64,000 nucleotides of DNA from Pedobacter cryoconitis (GCF_014200595.1 NZ_JACHCG010000001.1:124001-188000), one strand, 5' to 3'; shown: positions 45,063 to 53,653, numbered from the stretch's first letter. The notes: generated by a model from the letters alone, not told the origin. A program made the numbers and translations.

Positions 45063-45311
45063 ATGGCTAAAGCAACTTTTAAGAAAAGGCGAAATCAGGA
45101 GGCAATCTTAATCGTTGGCAACAATGTCAGGAAATTGCGAAAAATAAAAGGCTGGACAATTTCTGAGTTCGCCTTCAGGTGTGAGGTAGATCCCCACCAG
45201 ATCAGCAGGATAGAGCTTGGGCTGACCGATGCAAATATCACGATGCTGACCTTGATTGCTGAAAAATTAGAAGTTGATATTCGTCTTTTTTTTAAAAAGG
45301 ATGAGCAATAG
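45063..45311 (+). CDS. XRE-family transcriptional regulator
   Basis: An 82-residue protein that is almost entirely a helix-turn-helix domain. It runs VGNNVRKLRKIKGWTISEFA, then VDPHQISRIELGLTDANITM and EKLEVDIRLFF, the standard Cro/C1 five-helix pattern with QISRIE as the recognition helix region. The size and basic N-terminus resemble controller proteins of restriction-modification systems, but no methylase or nuclease gene is near. The 24-bp palindrome 32 bp upstream is the likely site of autoregulation. Confidence 0.85.
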   Translation: MAKATFKKRRNQEAILIVGNNVRKLRKIKGWTISEFAFRCEVDPHQISRIELGLTDANITMLTLIAEKLEVDIRLFFKKDEQ

Positions 45312-45442
45312 CATTCAGGAAAGAAAGGATCTTTTTACAGCTATTCTGGGAATTTTTTTCTAGTTTTAACCGCTTAAATACCGGGCCTGGATTGACAGAA
45401 AAAACAAGGCTGCGGGTTTTAAATTATAAACAATCATTTGTT

Positions 45443-46813
45443 ATGCAAGAGATCAAAAAATATGTAGAAGACAACAAACAACGCTTTTTAGATGAGTTGT
45501 TTGAATTATTACGTTTTCCTTCAGTAAGTGCGGACCCGAAATATAAAGGTGATGTATTGAAAACTGCTGCTTTTGTGGCAGAAAAACTGAAAGAAGCGGG
45601 TGCAGATAAAGTGGAGATTTGTGAGACTGCCGGATATCCTATCATATATGGAGAGAAAATTATTGATGCAGCATTACCTACTGTTTTAATTTATGGTCAT
45701 TATGATGTGCAGCCAGCAGATCCATTGGAATTATGGCATACGCCTCCTTTTGAGCCTACCGTTCGTGATGGTAAAATCTATGCGCGTGGTGCTTGTGATG
45801 ATAAAGGACAGTTTTACATGCATGTGAAGGCTTTCGAATTGATGATGAAAACCAACACACTTGCTTGTAATGTGAAATTTATGATTGAAGGGGAAGAGGA
45901 AGTAGGTTCCAGTAACCTTGGGATTTTCGTCAACGCAAATACTGAACGTTTAAAAGCTGATGTAGTTTTGATCTCTGATACTTCAATGATCAGCATGGAA
46001 AATCCTTCTATTGAAACTGGCTTACGTGGTTTAGCTTATATGGAAGTGGAAGTGACTGGTCCGAACAGAGATCTTCACTCTGGTGTTTATGGTGGTGCAG
46101 TTGCCAATCCAATCACTATTTTATGTAAAATGATTGCTTCGTTACATGATGAGAACAATCATATTACTATTCCTGCTTTTTATGATAAAGTGATAGACCT
46201 GACGGCGGACGAAAAAGCTGCTTTAAATTCTGCTCCTTTTGATTTGAATGACTATAAAAAAGATCTTGATATCAATGCGGAATGGGGTGAGAAAGGATAT
46301 TCTACTTTAGAACGTACAGGTACAAGACCAACCTTAGAGGTAAATGGTATCTGGGGTGGTTATATCGGCGAGGGTGCTAAAACAGTATTGCCTTCTAAAG
46401 CAAATGCTAAAATTTCTATGCGCCTGGTACCTCACCAGAGTTCTGATGAGATTTCTGCTATTTTCCAGCAGCATTTTGAAAGTATTGCTCCTGATTTTGT
46501 AAAAGTAAAAGTTACTGCGCATCATGGTGGTGAACCAGTAGTTACGCCTACTGATAGTATTGCTTACCGTGCTGCTGAAAAAGCGATCTTAACAAGTTTT
46601 GGTAAAAAGCCAATTCCAACCAGAGGTGGTGGTAGTATTCCTATCGTTGCTTTGTTTGAAGATGTGCTGGGTATTAAATCTGTTTTGTTAGGCTTTGGTC
46701 TTGATAGCGATGCTTTACACTCACCGAATGAGAAATATGATATCTTCAATTACTATAAAGGAATTGAAACTTTGCCTTTATTCCACAAGTATTTTGCGGA
46801 ACTAAGCAAATAA
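45443..46813 (+). CDS. M20-family dipeptidase
   Basis: A 456-residue zinc peptidase of the carnosinase/CNDP type within M20, cutting dipeptides in the cytoplasm. Metal-site motifs are LIYGHYDVQPADP (His and catalytic Asp), ARGACDDKGQFYMH (bridging Asp), MIEGEEEVGSSN (catalytic Glu and ligand Glu), and a late FGLDSDALHSPNE (His). The lid domain holds GPNRDLHSGVYGG. The frame is open 51 bases further upstream, but the ATG at 45443 matches the family N-terminus. The gene ends just before a clear terminator. Confidence 0.93.
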   Translation: MQEIKKYVEDNKQRFLDELFELLRFPSVSADPKYKGDVLKTAAFVAEKLKEAGADKVEICETAGYPIIYGEKIIDAALPTVLIYGHYDVQPADPLELWHTPPFEPTVRDGKIYARGACDDKGQFYMHVKAFELMMKTNTLACNVKFMIEGEEEVGSSNLGIFVNANTERLKADVVLISDTSMISMENPSIETGLRGLAYMEVEVTGPNRDLHSGVYGGAVANPITILCKMIASLHDENNHITIPAFYDKVIDLTADEKAALNSAPFDLNDYKKDLDINAEWGEKGYSTLERTGTRPTLEVNGIWGGYIGEGAKTVLPSKANAKISMRLVPHQSSDEISAIFQQHFESIAPDFVKVKVTAHHGGEPVVTPTDSIAYRAAEKAILTSFGKKPIPTRGGGSIPIVALFEDVLGIKSVLLGFGLDSDALHSPNEKYDIFNYYKGIETLPLFHKYFAELSK

Positions 46814-46833
46814 TTTTAGATAATTCTATCCAC

Positions 46834-46860
46834 AAAGGGCGGCCAAATGGCTGCCCTTTT
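46834..46860 (+). terminator. Terminator of the M20 dipeptidase gene
   Basis: AAAGGGC and GCCCTTT outer arms with an inner GCC/GGC pair and AAAT loop, followed by TTTT. It would overlap the first codons of the GH25 gene if that gene began at the upstream ATG (46847). Confidence 0.85.
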
Positions 46861-46873
46861 GTATTTTTACCCC

Positions 46874-47803
46874 GTGCCTCCACCTATAAAGAAAACACCT
46901 TCCAACCAGGGAAAGCTTATTTTTGATCAGCCGCTTGTACCCAGGGCGACCCCAAAAACGGCTTCAAAAGTAGCTCCAAAGCGGAGAAAGCCTGCTGCAA
47001 AGAAGAAAAAAGGGCTTTCATTGCAATGGAAGTTTGTGATTACAGGATTACTGCTCATTCTATTTTCTCCCTTATATTATGGGTATGTGCTGAAGCTTTT
47101 TACTTCGACAACCCGGTGGATACTGGATATTGGGGAAGATCCGAATTACCGGACTTATAAGAGTTTTGATATTCAAATTCCTAAACGTTATACTATTCAC
47201 GGAATTGATGTTTCTTCTTATCAGGGCAAAATCGACTGGACTAAGGTAAAGGCCATGAAAGACGATGATGTCAGTATCAAATTTGCATTTATTAAGGCTA
47301 CGGAAGGAGTTTCCAGTGTAGATCCTTATTTTCAGCGCAATTGGCGGGAAGCCCCAAAAGCGGGTATTATTTGTGGTGCTTATCATTATTTTATTCCTAA
47401 AAAATCGGGTGTATGGCAGGCCAGGTTTTTCTTGCAAACGGTTAAGTATGAGTCCGGAGATTTGCCTCCGGTAATTGATATTGAAACTTTAAGTGGTGTA
47501 TCTCCAGAAAAAATGCGTGTAGAATTAAAGGATTTTATTACCCATGTAGAAAGAAAAACGGGTGTAAAACCTATCATTTATTCCGGGCTGGTATTTTATA
47601 AAGATTATTTGAAAGGACATTTTGATGGGTACCCTTTATGGATTGCACATTATTATAAAGCGGAGTTGAAGGCTGGTGCGAATACCAAATGGTCTTTTTG
47701 GCAGCACTCTGATAAAGCCAGAATTACGGGAATCAATCATGTTGTAGATTTTAATGCTTTCAGGGGAGACAGTTTATCTTTTCAGCAACTGCTTATTAAA
47801 TAG
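46874..47803 (+). CDS. GH25 lysozyme (muramidase)
   Basis: A 309-residue protein with a basic N-terminal region, one transmembrane helix (KFVITGLLLILFSPLYYGYV) and a GH25 domain from about residue 105. The domain starts HGIDVSSYQGKIDW and has FAFIKATEG, CGAYHYF, PPVIDIETLSG with the catalytic Asp and Glu, and FWQHSDKARITGI. GH25 enzymes cut the MurNAc-GlcNAc bond of peptidoglycan. I prefer the GTG at 46874 over the ATG at 46847, which lies in the preceding terminator stem; TATTTTTA 4 nt before the GTG may be its -7 element. Confidence 0.83.
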   Translation: MPPPIKKTPSNQGKLIFDQPLVPRATPKTASKVAPKRRKPAAKKKKGLSLQWKFVITGLLLILFSPLYYGYVLKLFTSTTRWILDIGEDPNYRTYKSFDIQIPKRYTIHGIDVSSYQGKIDWTKVKAMKDDDVSIKFAFIKATEGVSSVDPYFQRNWREAPKAGIICGAYHYFIPKKSGVWQARFFLQTVKYESGDLPPVIDIETLSGVSPEKMRVELKDFITHVERKTGVKPIIYSGLVFYKDYLKGHFDGYPLWIAHYYKAELKAGANTKWSFWQHSDKARITGINHVVDFNAFRGDSLSFQQLLIK

Positions 47804-47909
47804 ATACAAACTATGATATTGTTGTAAATCAAACGTTTGCGCAGTATTATTCCTGTCTGTGTCTTTTGGTTTTTCTAAATTATGGGTTATAACCTAAAAT
47901 CTATAACCT

Positions 47910-49121
47910 ATGAAAACCTTATTAAAAACACAATTATTACCCGGTCTTTCTATTTATGTACTTTTATTCTTTACGGGCTGTACAAAATCTGCTATTTCTC
48001 CTGCTGGTTCTGCCTACGGGAAATCTTCTGATCAGTTGCTGGCTGTATCAGCAGCTGGTGAAAATGCGGCGCCATCCCAGCATCTTTATTTCTCTTTTCC
48101 TTCGGATGCCATTCTTAAGATGCAGAAGATTAAGATCACAAAAACAGCGGATAAAGAGTATTTTTCGGTGAACAATTTCTCCGGGGGGTATAATGGACTT
48201 CAGCAAACTCCGGATAAATCTTTTGGTACGCCGAATATTCTGATTGCTTCGTTATGGGATCCGAATACGGCGGGTAAAATCTATTCAAGAGTTGCTTATA
48301 CAGGATCAGGAACCGTTTCCAGCCGTTTTGGTGGAGAAGGAGATGGGTATAAAACTATTAATCCTTATAAATGGGTTAAGGATACCTGGTATAATATCGC
48401 TATCCGTGCATGGAAGCTGAATGGAGAACTATTTATTGGGACTTTTATCCAAAATCTATCAACTGGTAACTGGTTTCATACTTCCACGCTGGCCATACCT
48501 GAAAGAACTACATTTTTAGGTTCTGGAAATGATGCTTTCCTGGAAAATTGGGATGGTACGAATGCTGCTGATGACGGACGTTTTGAAAGAAAAGCGTTCT
48601 TTAAAGATTGCTGGAATTTAAATACCAGCAACCAGTGGCAAAAACACAGCAGCAGATCTTTTAGTGCGAATGCGAATGATGCAGGTAGAAATGGGATTTA
48701 TGACCGAAGCTTTAATGCAGGATATGATGCCACAGAAGATGCTTATTTTATGGAACATGGTGGAAATGTAAAACCTGCTGCGGCTTTTGGAACTGGCAGA
48801 ACGCTGACTTTACCCATACAGACAAATCAAGGAGATGCTCCAGTTTTAACAGTAGGTGCAGCTTATGGGGTGACTGCTAAATTAAGTGGCGGCAAAGTTA
48901 CTGTAGAATGGAAAGTTACAGCCAATCTTAGCCCTCAGTTTTCTTCTAAAGTGGAAATCTTAAATGCTTCAGGAGCGGTAGTCCAAACGGTTAATGAGCT
49001 ACTGCCTGAAAAAAGAAAAGCAATTATTAGTGTTGCCTCAGGTGAAACGCTTAGGGCAAGGGTAACCATTACAGATATATTTAATGGCGTGTCTGCTCCG
49101 GTTACTGTAAATATTCTATAG
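47910..49121 (+). CDS. DUF3472 lipoprotein
   Basis: A 403-residue lipoprotein: signal peptide with lipobox FFTGC at residues 20-24. The middle carries strings typical of DUF3472: NNFSGGYNGLQQTPD, ILIASLWDP, TWYNIAIRAWKLNGE and WHFH-like GNWFHTSTLAI. The N-terminal part resembles the DUF5077-like carbohydrate-associated segment, and the last 90 residues look like an Ig-like beta domain. Such proteins are common in Bacteroidota carbohydrate-rich genomes, but their function is not established. A hairpin follows before the YiiX-like gene. Confidence 0.82.
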   Translation: MKTLLKTQLLPGLSIYVLLFFTGCTKSAISPAGSAYGKSSDQLLAVSAAGENAAPSQHLYFSFPSDAILKMQKIKITKTADKEYFSVNNFSGGYNGLQQTPDKSFGTPNILIASLWDPNTAGKIYSRVAYTGSGTVSSRFGGEGDGYKTINPYKWVKDTWYNIAIRAWKLNGELFIGTFIQNLSTGNWFHTSTLAIPERTTFLGSGNDAFLENWDGTNAADDGRFERKAFFKDCWNLNTSNQWQKHSSRSFSANANDAGRNGIYDRSFNAGYDATEDAYFMEHGGNVKPAAAFGTGRTLTLPIQTNQGDAPVLTVGAAYGVTAKLSGGKVTVEWKVTANLSPQFSSKVEILNASGAVVQTVNELLPEKRKAIISVASGETLRARVTITDIFNGVSAPVTVNIL

Positions 49122-49124
49122 TAT

Positions 49125-49158
49125 TGTAGTGGCGCTGGTTTTGATCGGCGCCACTACA
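49125..49158. other. Hairpin abutting the start codon of the YiiX-like gene
   Basis: TGTAGTGGCGC and GCGCCACTACA are perfect 11-base arms around a 12-base loop. The structure ends 2 bases before the ATG at 49161, and no T tract follows. It could end transcription weakly or limit ribosome entry. Confidence 0.6.
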
Positions 49159-49160
49159 TT

Positions 49161-49784
49161 ATGATAAGAACACTGCTGATCATTGCCGGCTTCTTGCTGT
49201 CTACAGGAATTAATGCGCAAACTAAACCTGACTCTATTAGAGAAGGCGACCTTATTTTTCAAACTTCTTTGTCTGCACAGAGCAAAGCTATTCAGCTGGC
49301 TACTCAATCTAAATACTCTCACTGTGGAATCATTTTCAAGGATAAAAATGGGTATTATGTACTGGAAGCGATTAGCCAGGTTAAACGTACACCATTGGCG
49401 CAATGGATAGCCAGAGGGCAAGGAAAGAATTTCGTGGTTAAGAGACTCAAAAATGCGGATCAAGTACTTAATCCGGTTATGCTGGTCAAAATGAAAAGCG
49501 AAGGGCAGCAACTAACAGGTAGAGCTTACGATCTGACTTTTGAATGGTCGGACACTCAAATCTATTGCTCTGAACTGATCTGGAAAATCTATGAACGTTC
49601 TACGGGTCTCAGAATTGGCAAACTGGAAAAACTTCGTGATTTTGATTTATCAAATGATATTGTTAAAAAGAAAATGAAAGCAAGGTATGGAAATCGGGTT
49701 CCAATGAATGAAACTGTGATTTCACCAGTCTCAATTTTTAACAGTAAATTACTTAAAACTGTTAATTTGAAAGAGCCGGTTTAA
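49161..49784 (+). CDS. YiiX/YaeF-like permuted papain amidase
   Basis: A 207-residue exported protein with a signal peptide ending GINAQ. The circularly permuted NlpC/P60-like fold (C92, YaeF/YiiX) is shown by REGDLIFQTSLS, the His motif SKYSHCGIIF and the later Cys motif IYCSELIWKIYERS; in permuted enzymes the His precedes the Cys as here. The substrate is unknown; related proteins act on amide or lipid bonds. The start codon is directly preceded by a strong hairpin. Confidence 0.87.
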   Translation: MIRTLLIIAGFLLSTGINAQTKPDSIREGDLIFQTSLSAQSKAIQLATQSKYSHCGIIFKDKNGYYVLEAISQVKRTPLAQWIARGQGKNFVVKRLKNADQVLNPVMLVKMKSEGQQLTGRAYDLTFEWSDTQIYCSELIWKIYERSTGLRIGKLEKLRDFDLSNDIVKKKMKARYGNRVPMNETVISPVSIFNSKLLKTVNLKEPV

Positions 49785-49803
49785 TCGGCTAAACTTATAT
49801 CAG

Positions 49804-50742
49804 ATGAAAGAAACGGAAAAAACACTGGTTTTCAATAAATTGCTGGATCAGTATAATTACCTGGGATTACCGAAAGAATCCATTGATGAGGATGCTGACT
49901 TTACGATTCATAACCTGAAAGATATTCATCTGATTATTCCTTATCAATCACCGGTATACCGGACAAATTTCTTCTCTTTTGTTTTTGTGAAAAATGGGTC
50001 AGGGAAATACACGACGGACGAGCAACTGTTTGAAATCAAACCGGGCACCGTATATTTTACCAATCCCGGACATTTCAAGTCATTTGAATGGCGTACGCTG
50101 GAAGAAGTATACCTGATCACTTTAAGTGAATCTTTTCTAAAAGAAAATGTCCATGCTGATATTTTTGATGAATTCCCTTTCCTTTTAGCAGAAACAGTAC
50201 CACCCAGGGTTTTGGGACCTGCGGTATTTGCAGAATTCGAACAGCTTTACCAGCAAATTAACACGGCTTATTTTTCTGATTCAGTTTATAAGAACAGGAT
50301 GATAGGAAGTTTGTTTGTGGTGCTGCTTTTAAAGGTTAAAGAATATTTCTGGAAGGATTATAACCCAATATATGAGGGGAACCGAAGTTCTCAGATTGTT
50401 AAGGATTTCAAAAAGACGCTTGAAAAACATTATAGACAACTCGCAGCAGGCGAAGTGCAGTTGCTTTTCAGAGTCCAGGATTATGCAGACGCACAACATC
50501 TGCATCCTAATTATCTGAATAACGTGATTAAAAGTAAAACAGGTAAAGCAGTTGGTGCCTGGATTTCTGAAAAAACTATTGCCGAAGCTAAAGCCATGCT
50601 TCAGAATTCTGCTATTTCTATCAAGGAAGTTGCTTATCGTTTAGGGTTTAGTGAGGCCACAAACTTCAGTAACTACTTTAAAAAACATACTGATCTTTCT
50701 CCTGTTTTGTATCGGAAGCAACAAGCCGGTCCTGCATCTTAG
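49804..50742 (+). CDS. AraC-family transcriptional regulator
   Basis: A 312-residue regulator. Residues 25-170 form a cupin-like sensor (FVFVKNGSGKYTTDEQLFEI, KPGTVYFTNPGHFKSFEW), and the last 100 residues the double HTH: DYADAQHLHPNYLNNVIKSK, cut at 20, then AISIKEVAYRLGFSEATNFSNYFKKHT. The second HTH matches the AraC signature closely. It lies 85 bp upstream of two SDR genes, which it may control; the ligand is unknown. It starts 19 bp after the YiiX-like gene, so some read-through from there is possible. Confidence 0.92.
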   Translation: MKETEKTLVFNKLLDQYNYLGLPKESIDEDADFTIHNLKDIHLIIPYQSPVYRTNFFSFVFVKNGSGKYTTDEQLFEIKPGTVYFTNPGHFKSFEWRTLEEVYLITLSESFLKENVHADIFDEFPFLLAETVPPRVLGPAVFAEFEQLYQQINTAYFSDSVYKNRMIGSLFVVLLLKVKEYFWKDYNPIYEGNRSSQIVKDFKKTLEKHYRQLAAGEVQLLFRVQDYADAQHLHPNYLNNVIKSKTGKAVGAWISEKTIAEAKAMLQNSAISIKEVAYRLGFSEATNFSNYFKKHTDLSPVLYRKQQAGPAS

Positions 50743-50795
50743 AGATTCATATCTTATCCTGTAATCTTCATATTTTTTGGAGCTATCCTAATAGT

Positions 50796-50803
50796 CATAT
50801 TTG
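50796..50803 (+). promoter_or_regulatory. Weak -7 element upstream of the first SDR gene
   Basis: CATATTTG matches TAnnTTTG at five of six fixed positions, and TTTG at 50776-50779 lies 16 bp upstream. It is 24 bp before the ATG. Confidence 0.35.
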
Positions 50804-50827
50804 TCTTGTCATTAAAACAAGGCAATT

Positions 50828-51568
50828 ATGAAAACGCTAAACGGAAAAGTAATCTTAGTCACAGGCGCATCAAGAGGAATAGGTGCAGCTATAGCACATC
50901 AACTGGCAGCTGCCGGTGCAAAAGTAATCGTTAATTATGCTGGTGGTAAGGAAGCTGCGGATGAAACTGTTACCAGTATCCAGGCTCTTGGAGGCGATGC
51001 ATTCGCTGTTCAGGCCGATGTGAGTAAAACAGATCAGGTAAAAAACCTCTTTGATGCAGCAATCGCACATTATGGCAGGCTCGATGTACTGGTTAACAAT
51101 GCTGGTATTATGATTACTAAATTAATCAAAGATACCACTGATGAAGATTTTACCCGCCAGTTTGATATCAATGTCAAAGGTACTTTTAATACGATGCGTG
51201 AAGCCGCAGAGCGCCTGGCAGATCACGGTAGCATCATTAATTTCTCTACTTCGGTGAACCGGATTATGTTACCTGGTTATGCGACTTATGTAGCAACTAA
51301 AGCAGCTGTAGAACAATTAACCCGTGTATTTTCTAAGGAAGCAGGAAGTCGCGGGATTAATGTAAACTCAATTTCTCCAGGTCCGACCAATACGGAACTG
51401 TTTACAAAAGGCAAACCTCAGGAGGTAATTGACAGGTTAGCTTCTCTTTCTCCTTTCAACAGGATCGGTGAGCCTGACGATATCGCAAAACTGGTTGTAT
51501 TCCTGGCAAGTGATGAAGCGAAATGGATTAATGCACAGAATATTGGTGCTAATGGCGGAATGGCTTAG
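50828..51568 (+). CDS. SDR-family oxidoreductase (first of two)
   Basis: A 246-residue classical short-chain dehydrogenase/reductase. The cofactor loop is TGASRGIGAAIAHQL, the NAG motif is VNNAGIM, the catalytic Ser is in IINFSTSVNR and the YxxxK motif is YVATK. Asn-Tyr-Ala-Gly after the second strand favours NADPH. The substrate is unknown. It lies 27 bp before a second SDR gene of similar length and downstream of an AraC regulator. Confidence 0.93.
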   Translation: MKTLNGKVILVTGASRGIGAAIAHQLAAAGAKVIVNYAGGKEAADETVTSIQALGGDAFAVQADVSKTDQVKNLFDAAIAHYGRLDVLVNNAGIMITKLIKDTTDEDFTRQFDINVKGTFNTMREAAERLADHGSIINFSTSVNRIMLPGYATYVATKAAVEQLTRVFSKEAGSRGINVNSISPGPTNTELFTKGKPQEVIDRLASLSPFNRIGEPDDIAKLVVFLASDEAKWINAQNIGANGGMA

Positions 51569-51595
51569 TTCTTTTTCTTAACGATTATATCATTG

Positions 51596-52354
51596 ATGAG
51601 TATGTACGATTTAAAAAATAAAGTAGCCTTAATCACAGGCTCGGCAAGAGGTTTAGGTAAAGCTATAGCAGAACGTTATGCGGCATTAGGGGCTGATATT
51701 GTGCTCAACTATTCAAGAGACAAATCCTCTGCGGATGAGGTAGTTAGCAGTATAAAAGCAATGGGTGTTAAGGTAATAGCAGTTAAAGCTGATGTGAGCA
51801 AAGTGGCAGAGCTGGAAAGATTATTCGCTGAAGCCATTACAGCCTTTGGCAAAATTGATATTGTGGTAGCCAATGCAGGAATAGAAATGGTGGAAATGCC
51901 AGTACTTGATTTCACGGAAGAGCAGTTCGACAGGTTGTTTGCGATCAATACTAAAGGTAGTTATTTTACGATGCAGCAGGCGGCCAAACATGTGTCGGAC
52001 AATGGCAGGATCATTTATATTGCTTCCAGCACAACTGCATTTCCGGTACAAGGAATGGCTATTTATGGAGGAAGTAAAAGTACACCACGTTACTTGGTAG
52101 ATGTGCTTTCTAAAGAAATAGGGCACAGGGGGGTAACTGTAAATTCTATCATTCCTTTTGCGGTGGATAAATCGGGTATTTTTGCGGAGGCAGATAGTTA
52201 TCCTGAGTTGAGAAAACAATTGGTGGATAGCTGTCCGATGGGCAGACTGGCTGAAGTTGAAGATGTGGCTAATCTTGCTGAGTTCTTTGCAAGCGGGCTT
52301 TCTTCGTTTGTTTCCGGGCAGCATTTACTGGTAAATGGGGGTGCAACGAATTAA
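51596..52354 (+). CDS. SDR-family oxidoreductase (second of two)
   Basis: A 252-residue SDR. Motifs are TGSARGLGKAIAERY, VANAGIE, IIYIASSTTAF with the catalytic Ser and YGGSK as YxxxK. It resembles its neighbour in outline but differs throughout, so it is either an old duplicate or a separate member brought in beside it. The start may be the ATG at 51596 or the ATG two codons on. A bidirectional terminator follows. Confidence 0.92.
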   Translation: MSMYDLKNKVALITGSARGLGKAIAERYAALGADIVLNYSRDKSSADEVVSSIKAMGVKVIAVKADVSKVAELERLFAEAITAFGKIDIVVANAGIEMVEMPVLDFTEEQFDRLFAINTKGSYFTMQQAAKHVSDNGRIIYIASSTTAFPVQGMAIYGGSKSTPRYLVDVLSKEIGHRGVTVNSIIPFAVDKSGIFAEADSYPELRKQLVDSCPMGRLAEVEDVANLAEFFASGLSSFVSGQHLLVNGGATN

Positions 52355-52386
52355 AATAAGAAGCCCTTTTTAAAGGGCCTCTTATT
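52355..52386. terminator. Bidirectional terminator
   Basis: AATAAGA-GCCCTTT pairs with AAAGGGC-TCTTATT with a single A/C mismatch and a 2-base loop, between the convergent SDR and small acetyltransferase genes. Confidence 0.8.
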
Positions 52387-52395
52387 ACTGATCAA

Positions 52396-52704
52396 TCAGA
52401 AAGGATCAACACTTTCATCTAATATCCGGTTCCAGCCGGTATGGCGTTTAAGGTAGGCTACAACCAGCGGACATAGCGGGATCAGTTTATAATCGTTCTC
52501 TTCCATATAGGCTAATGTCTTTTCGATCACTGCGGTTGCTGCACCTTTGCCTTTCAGTTCTTCTGGTGCTTCGGTATGAATGAGCCAGATCTTTTTACTT
52601 CGTTCTTTATAGTCTATAAATGCGGTGTAATCACCCACTTTAAGTTCGAAACGGTTCTTGTCCTGATTCTTAACCAGGGGCAGATTTACATATTCTTCAT
52701 TCAT
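52396..52704 (-). CDS. Short GNAT-like acetyltransferase (Gcn5-related, PF14542 type)
   Basis: A 102-residue protein of the short YjdJ/GCN5-related type. It lacks the N-terminal helices of normal GNATs. The core reads WLIHTEAPEELKGKGAATAV, where LKGKGAA is the acetyl-CoA loop, then LIPLCPLVVAYLKRHTGW, in which the Cys-Pro is characteristic. The substrate is unknown. It is 12 bp downstream of the pirin gene on the same strand, so the two are co-transcribed. Confidence 0.86.
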   Translation of the reverse strand: MNEEYVNLPLVKNQDKNRFELKVGDYTAFIDYKERSKKIWLIHTEAPEELKGKGAATAVIEKTLAYMEENDYKLIPLCPLVVAYLKRHTGWNRILDESVDPF

Positions 52705-52716
52705 ATCTTTCTATAA

Positions 52717-53586
52717 TTAATTCAATACACCAAATTTGCCAGCATTGAAATCCTCTATCGCCTGATGAATTTCTTCTTCTGTATTCATTACAAAAGGGCC
52801 GTAACTTACTATTGGTTCATCAATTGGTGCTCCGCTTAATAACAAGATAACACTTTTCTGATTTGCCTTGATATGGATTTCCTCTCCTGAATTCTCAAAT
52901 AATACAAAACTGTGTTCTGTTGCGATTTCATCATTCACGATTATACTGCCATTCACAACTAACAATGCGGTATTATGCGAAGCTGTTATTGTAGTAGTCA
53001 GTTCCCCACCTTCATTCAATTGAATGTCGAATAAATTTACCGGGGTATAGGTTTCAGCTGGCCCGGTTACTCCATTAAAGTTTCCTGCAATCACATTCAC
53101 TGTACCTGCCTGATCCGCTAATTCAACTTTTCCCATTCCGGCAGCTTTTAATTCCTGGTAATGCGCAGGAACACATTTGTCTTTTTTAGGAAGATTTACC
53201 CATAATTGAACCATTTCAAAAGGCCCCCCTCTTTTAGAAAAGTTTTCTTCATGATATTCTTTATGCAAAATCCCTTCTCCGGCAGTCATCCATTGTACGT
53301 CACCAGCATTGATAATTCCACTGTTCCCGGCACTATCATGATGTGCAACGCTCCCTTGATAAGCAATGGTTACGGTTTCAAAGCCTTTATGTGGATGAAC
53401 ATCTACTCCTCTGATATGATCGGAAGGGCCGAAATCGTATGCTGCATTAAAATCCATTAATAAAAACGGACTGATCCTTCTTTTAGAAATATCAGCTCCG
53501 GGTATATAGTTAAATACTCTGAACCCGTCACCCACCATGCCTGGCTGACCAGGTTTTGCCACGATTTTTTCAATTAACTTCTTCAT
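52717..53586 (-). CDS. Pirin-family protein
   Basis: A 289-residue bicupin. The metal ligands expected for pirins are visible: His64 and His66 in DVHPHKGFETVTI, His108 and Glu110 in GILHKEYHEE. Pirins are iron proteins; some, such as E. coli YhhW, show quercetin dioxygenase activity. It has a clear Shine-Dalgarno AAAGGAG 7 nt before the ATG, unusual in this window, a long leader of about 75 nt, and two palindromes in that leader. It is co-transcribed with the small acetyltransferase. Confidence 0.9.
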   Translation of the reverse strand: MKKLIEKIVAKPGQPGMVGDGFRVFNYIPGADISKRRISPFLLMDFNAAYDFGPSDHIRGVDVHPHKGFETVTIAYQGSVAHHDSAGNSGIINAGDVQWMTAGEGILHKEYHEENFSKRGGPFEMVQLWVNLPKKDKCVPAHYQELKAAGMGKVELADQAGTVNVIAGNFNGVTGPAETYTPVNLFDIQLNEGGELTTTITASHNTALLVVNGSIIVNDEIATEHSFVLFENSGEEIHIKANQKSVILLLSGAPIDEPIVSYGPFVMNTEEEIHQAIEDFNAGKFGVLN

Positions 53587-53593
53587 TTTATTT

Positions 53594-53600
53594 CTCCTTT
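53594..53600 (-). promoter_or_regulatory. Shine-Dalgarno site of the pirin gene
   Basis: GGAG (with AAA in front) lies 7 nt upstream of the ATG at 53586. Most genes here lack such a site, so it stands out. Confidence 0.6.
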
Positions 53601-53623
53601 TTTGAGGTAATCAAAACGATTGT

Positions 53624-53653
53624 GTTAAAACATTTTAACAACAACGTGCGTTG
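53624..53653. promoter_or_regulatory. Two adjacent palindromes in the pirin leader
   Basis: GTTAAAA/TTTTAAC with a 2-base centre (53624-53639) and CAACG/CGTTG with a 2-base centre (53642-53653) lie between the -7 element and the start of the pirin gene. They may be operators or RNA hairpins. Confidence 0.45.

Noticed and set aside
45008..45311. Restriction-modification controller
   Set aside because: No methyltransferase or nuclease gene for DNA lies nearby, so the XRE protein is not called a C protein.
47072..47437. 121-residue open frame on the minus strand
   Set aside because: It is antisense to the GH25 domain and shows no coding features of its own.
51821..52324. 167-residue open frame on the minus strand
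   Set aside because: It is antisense to the second SDR gene, whose motifs are all intact.
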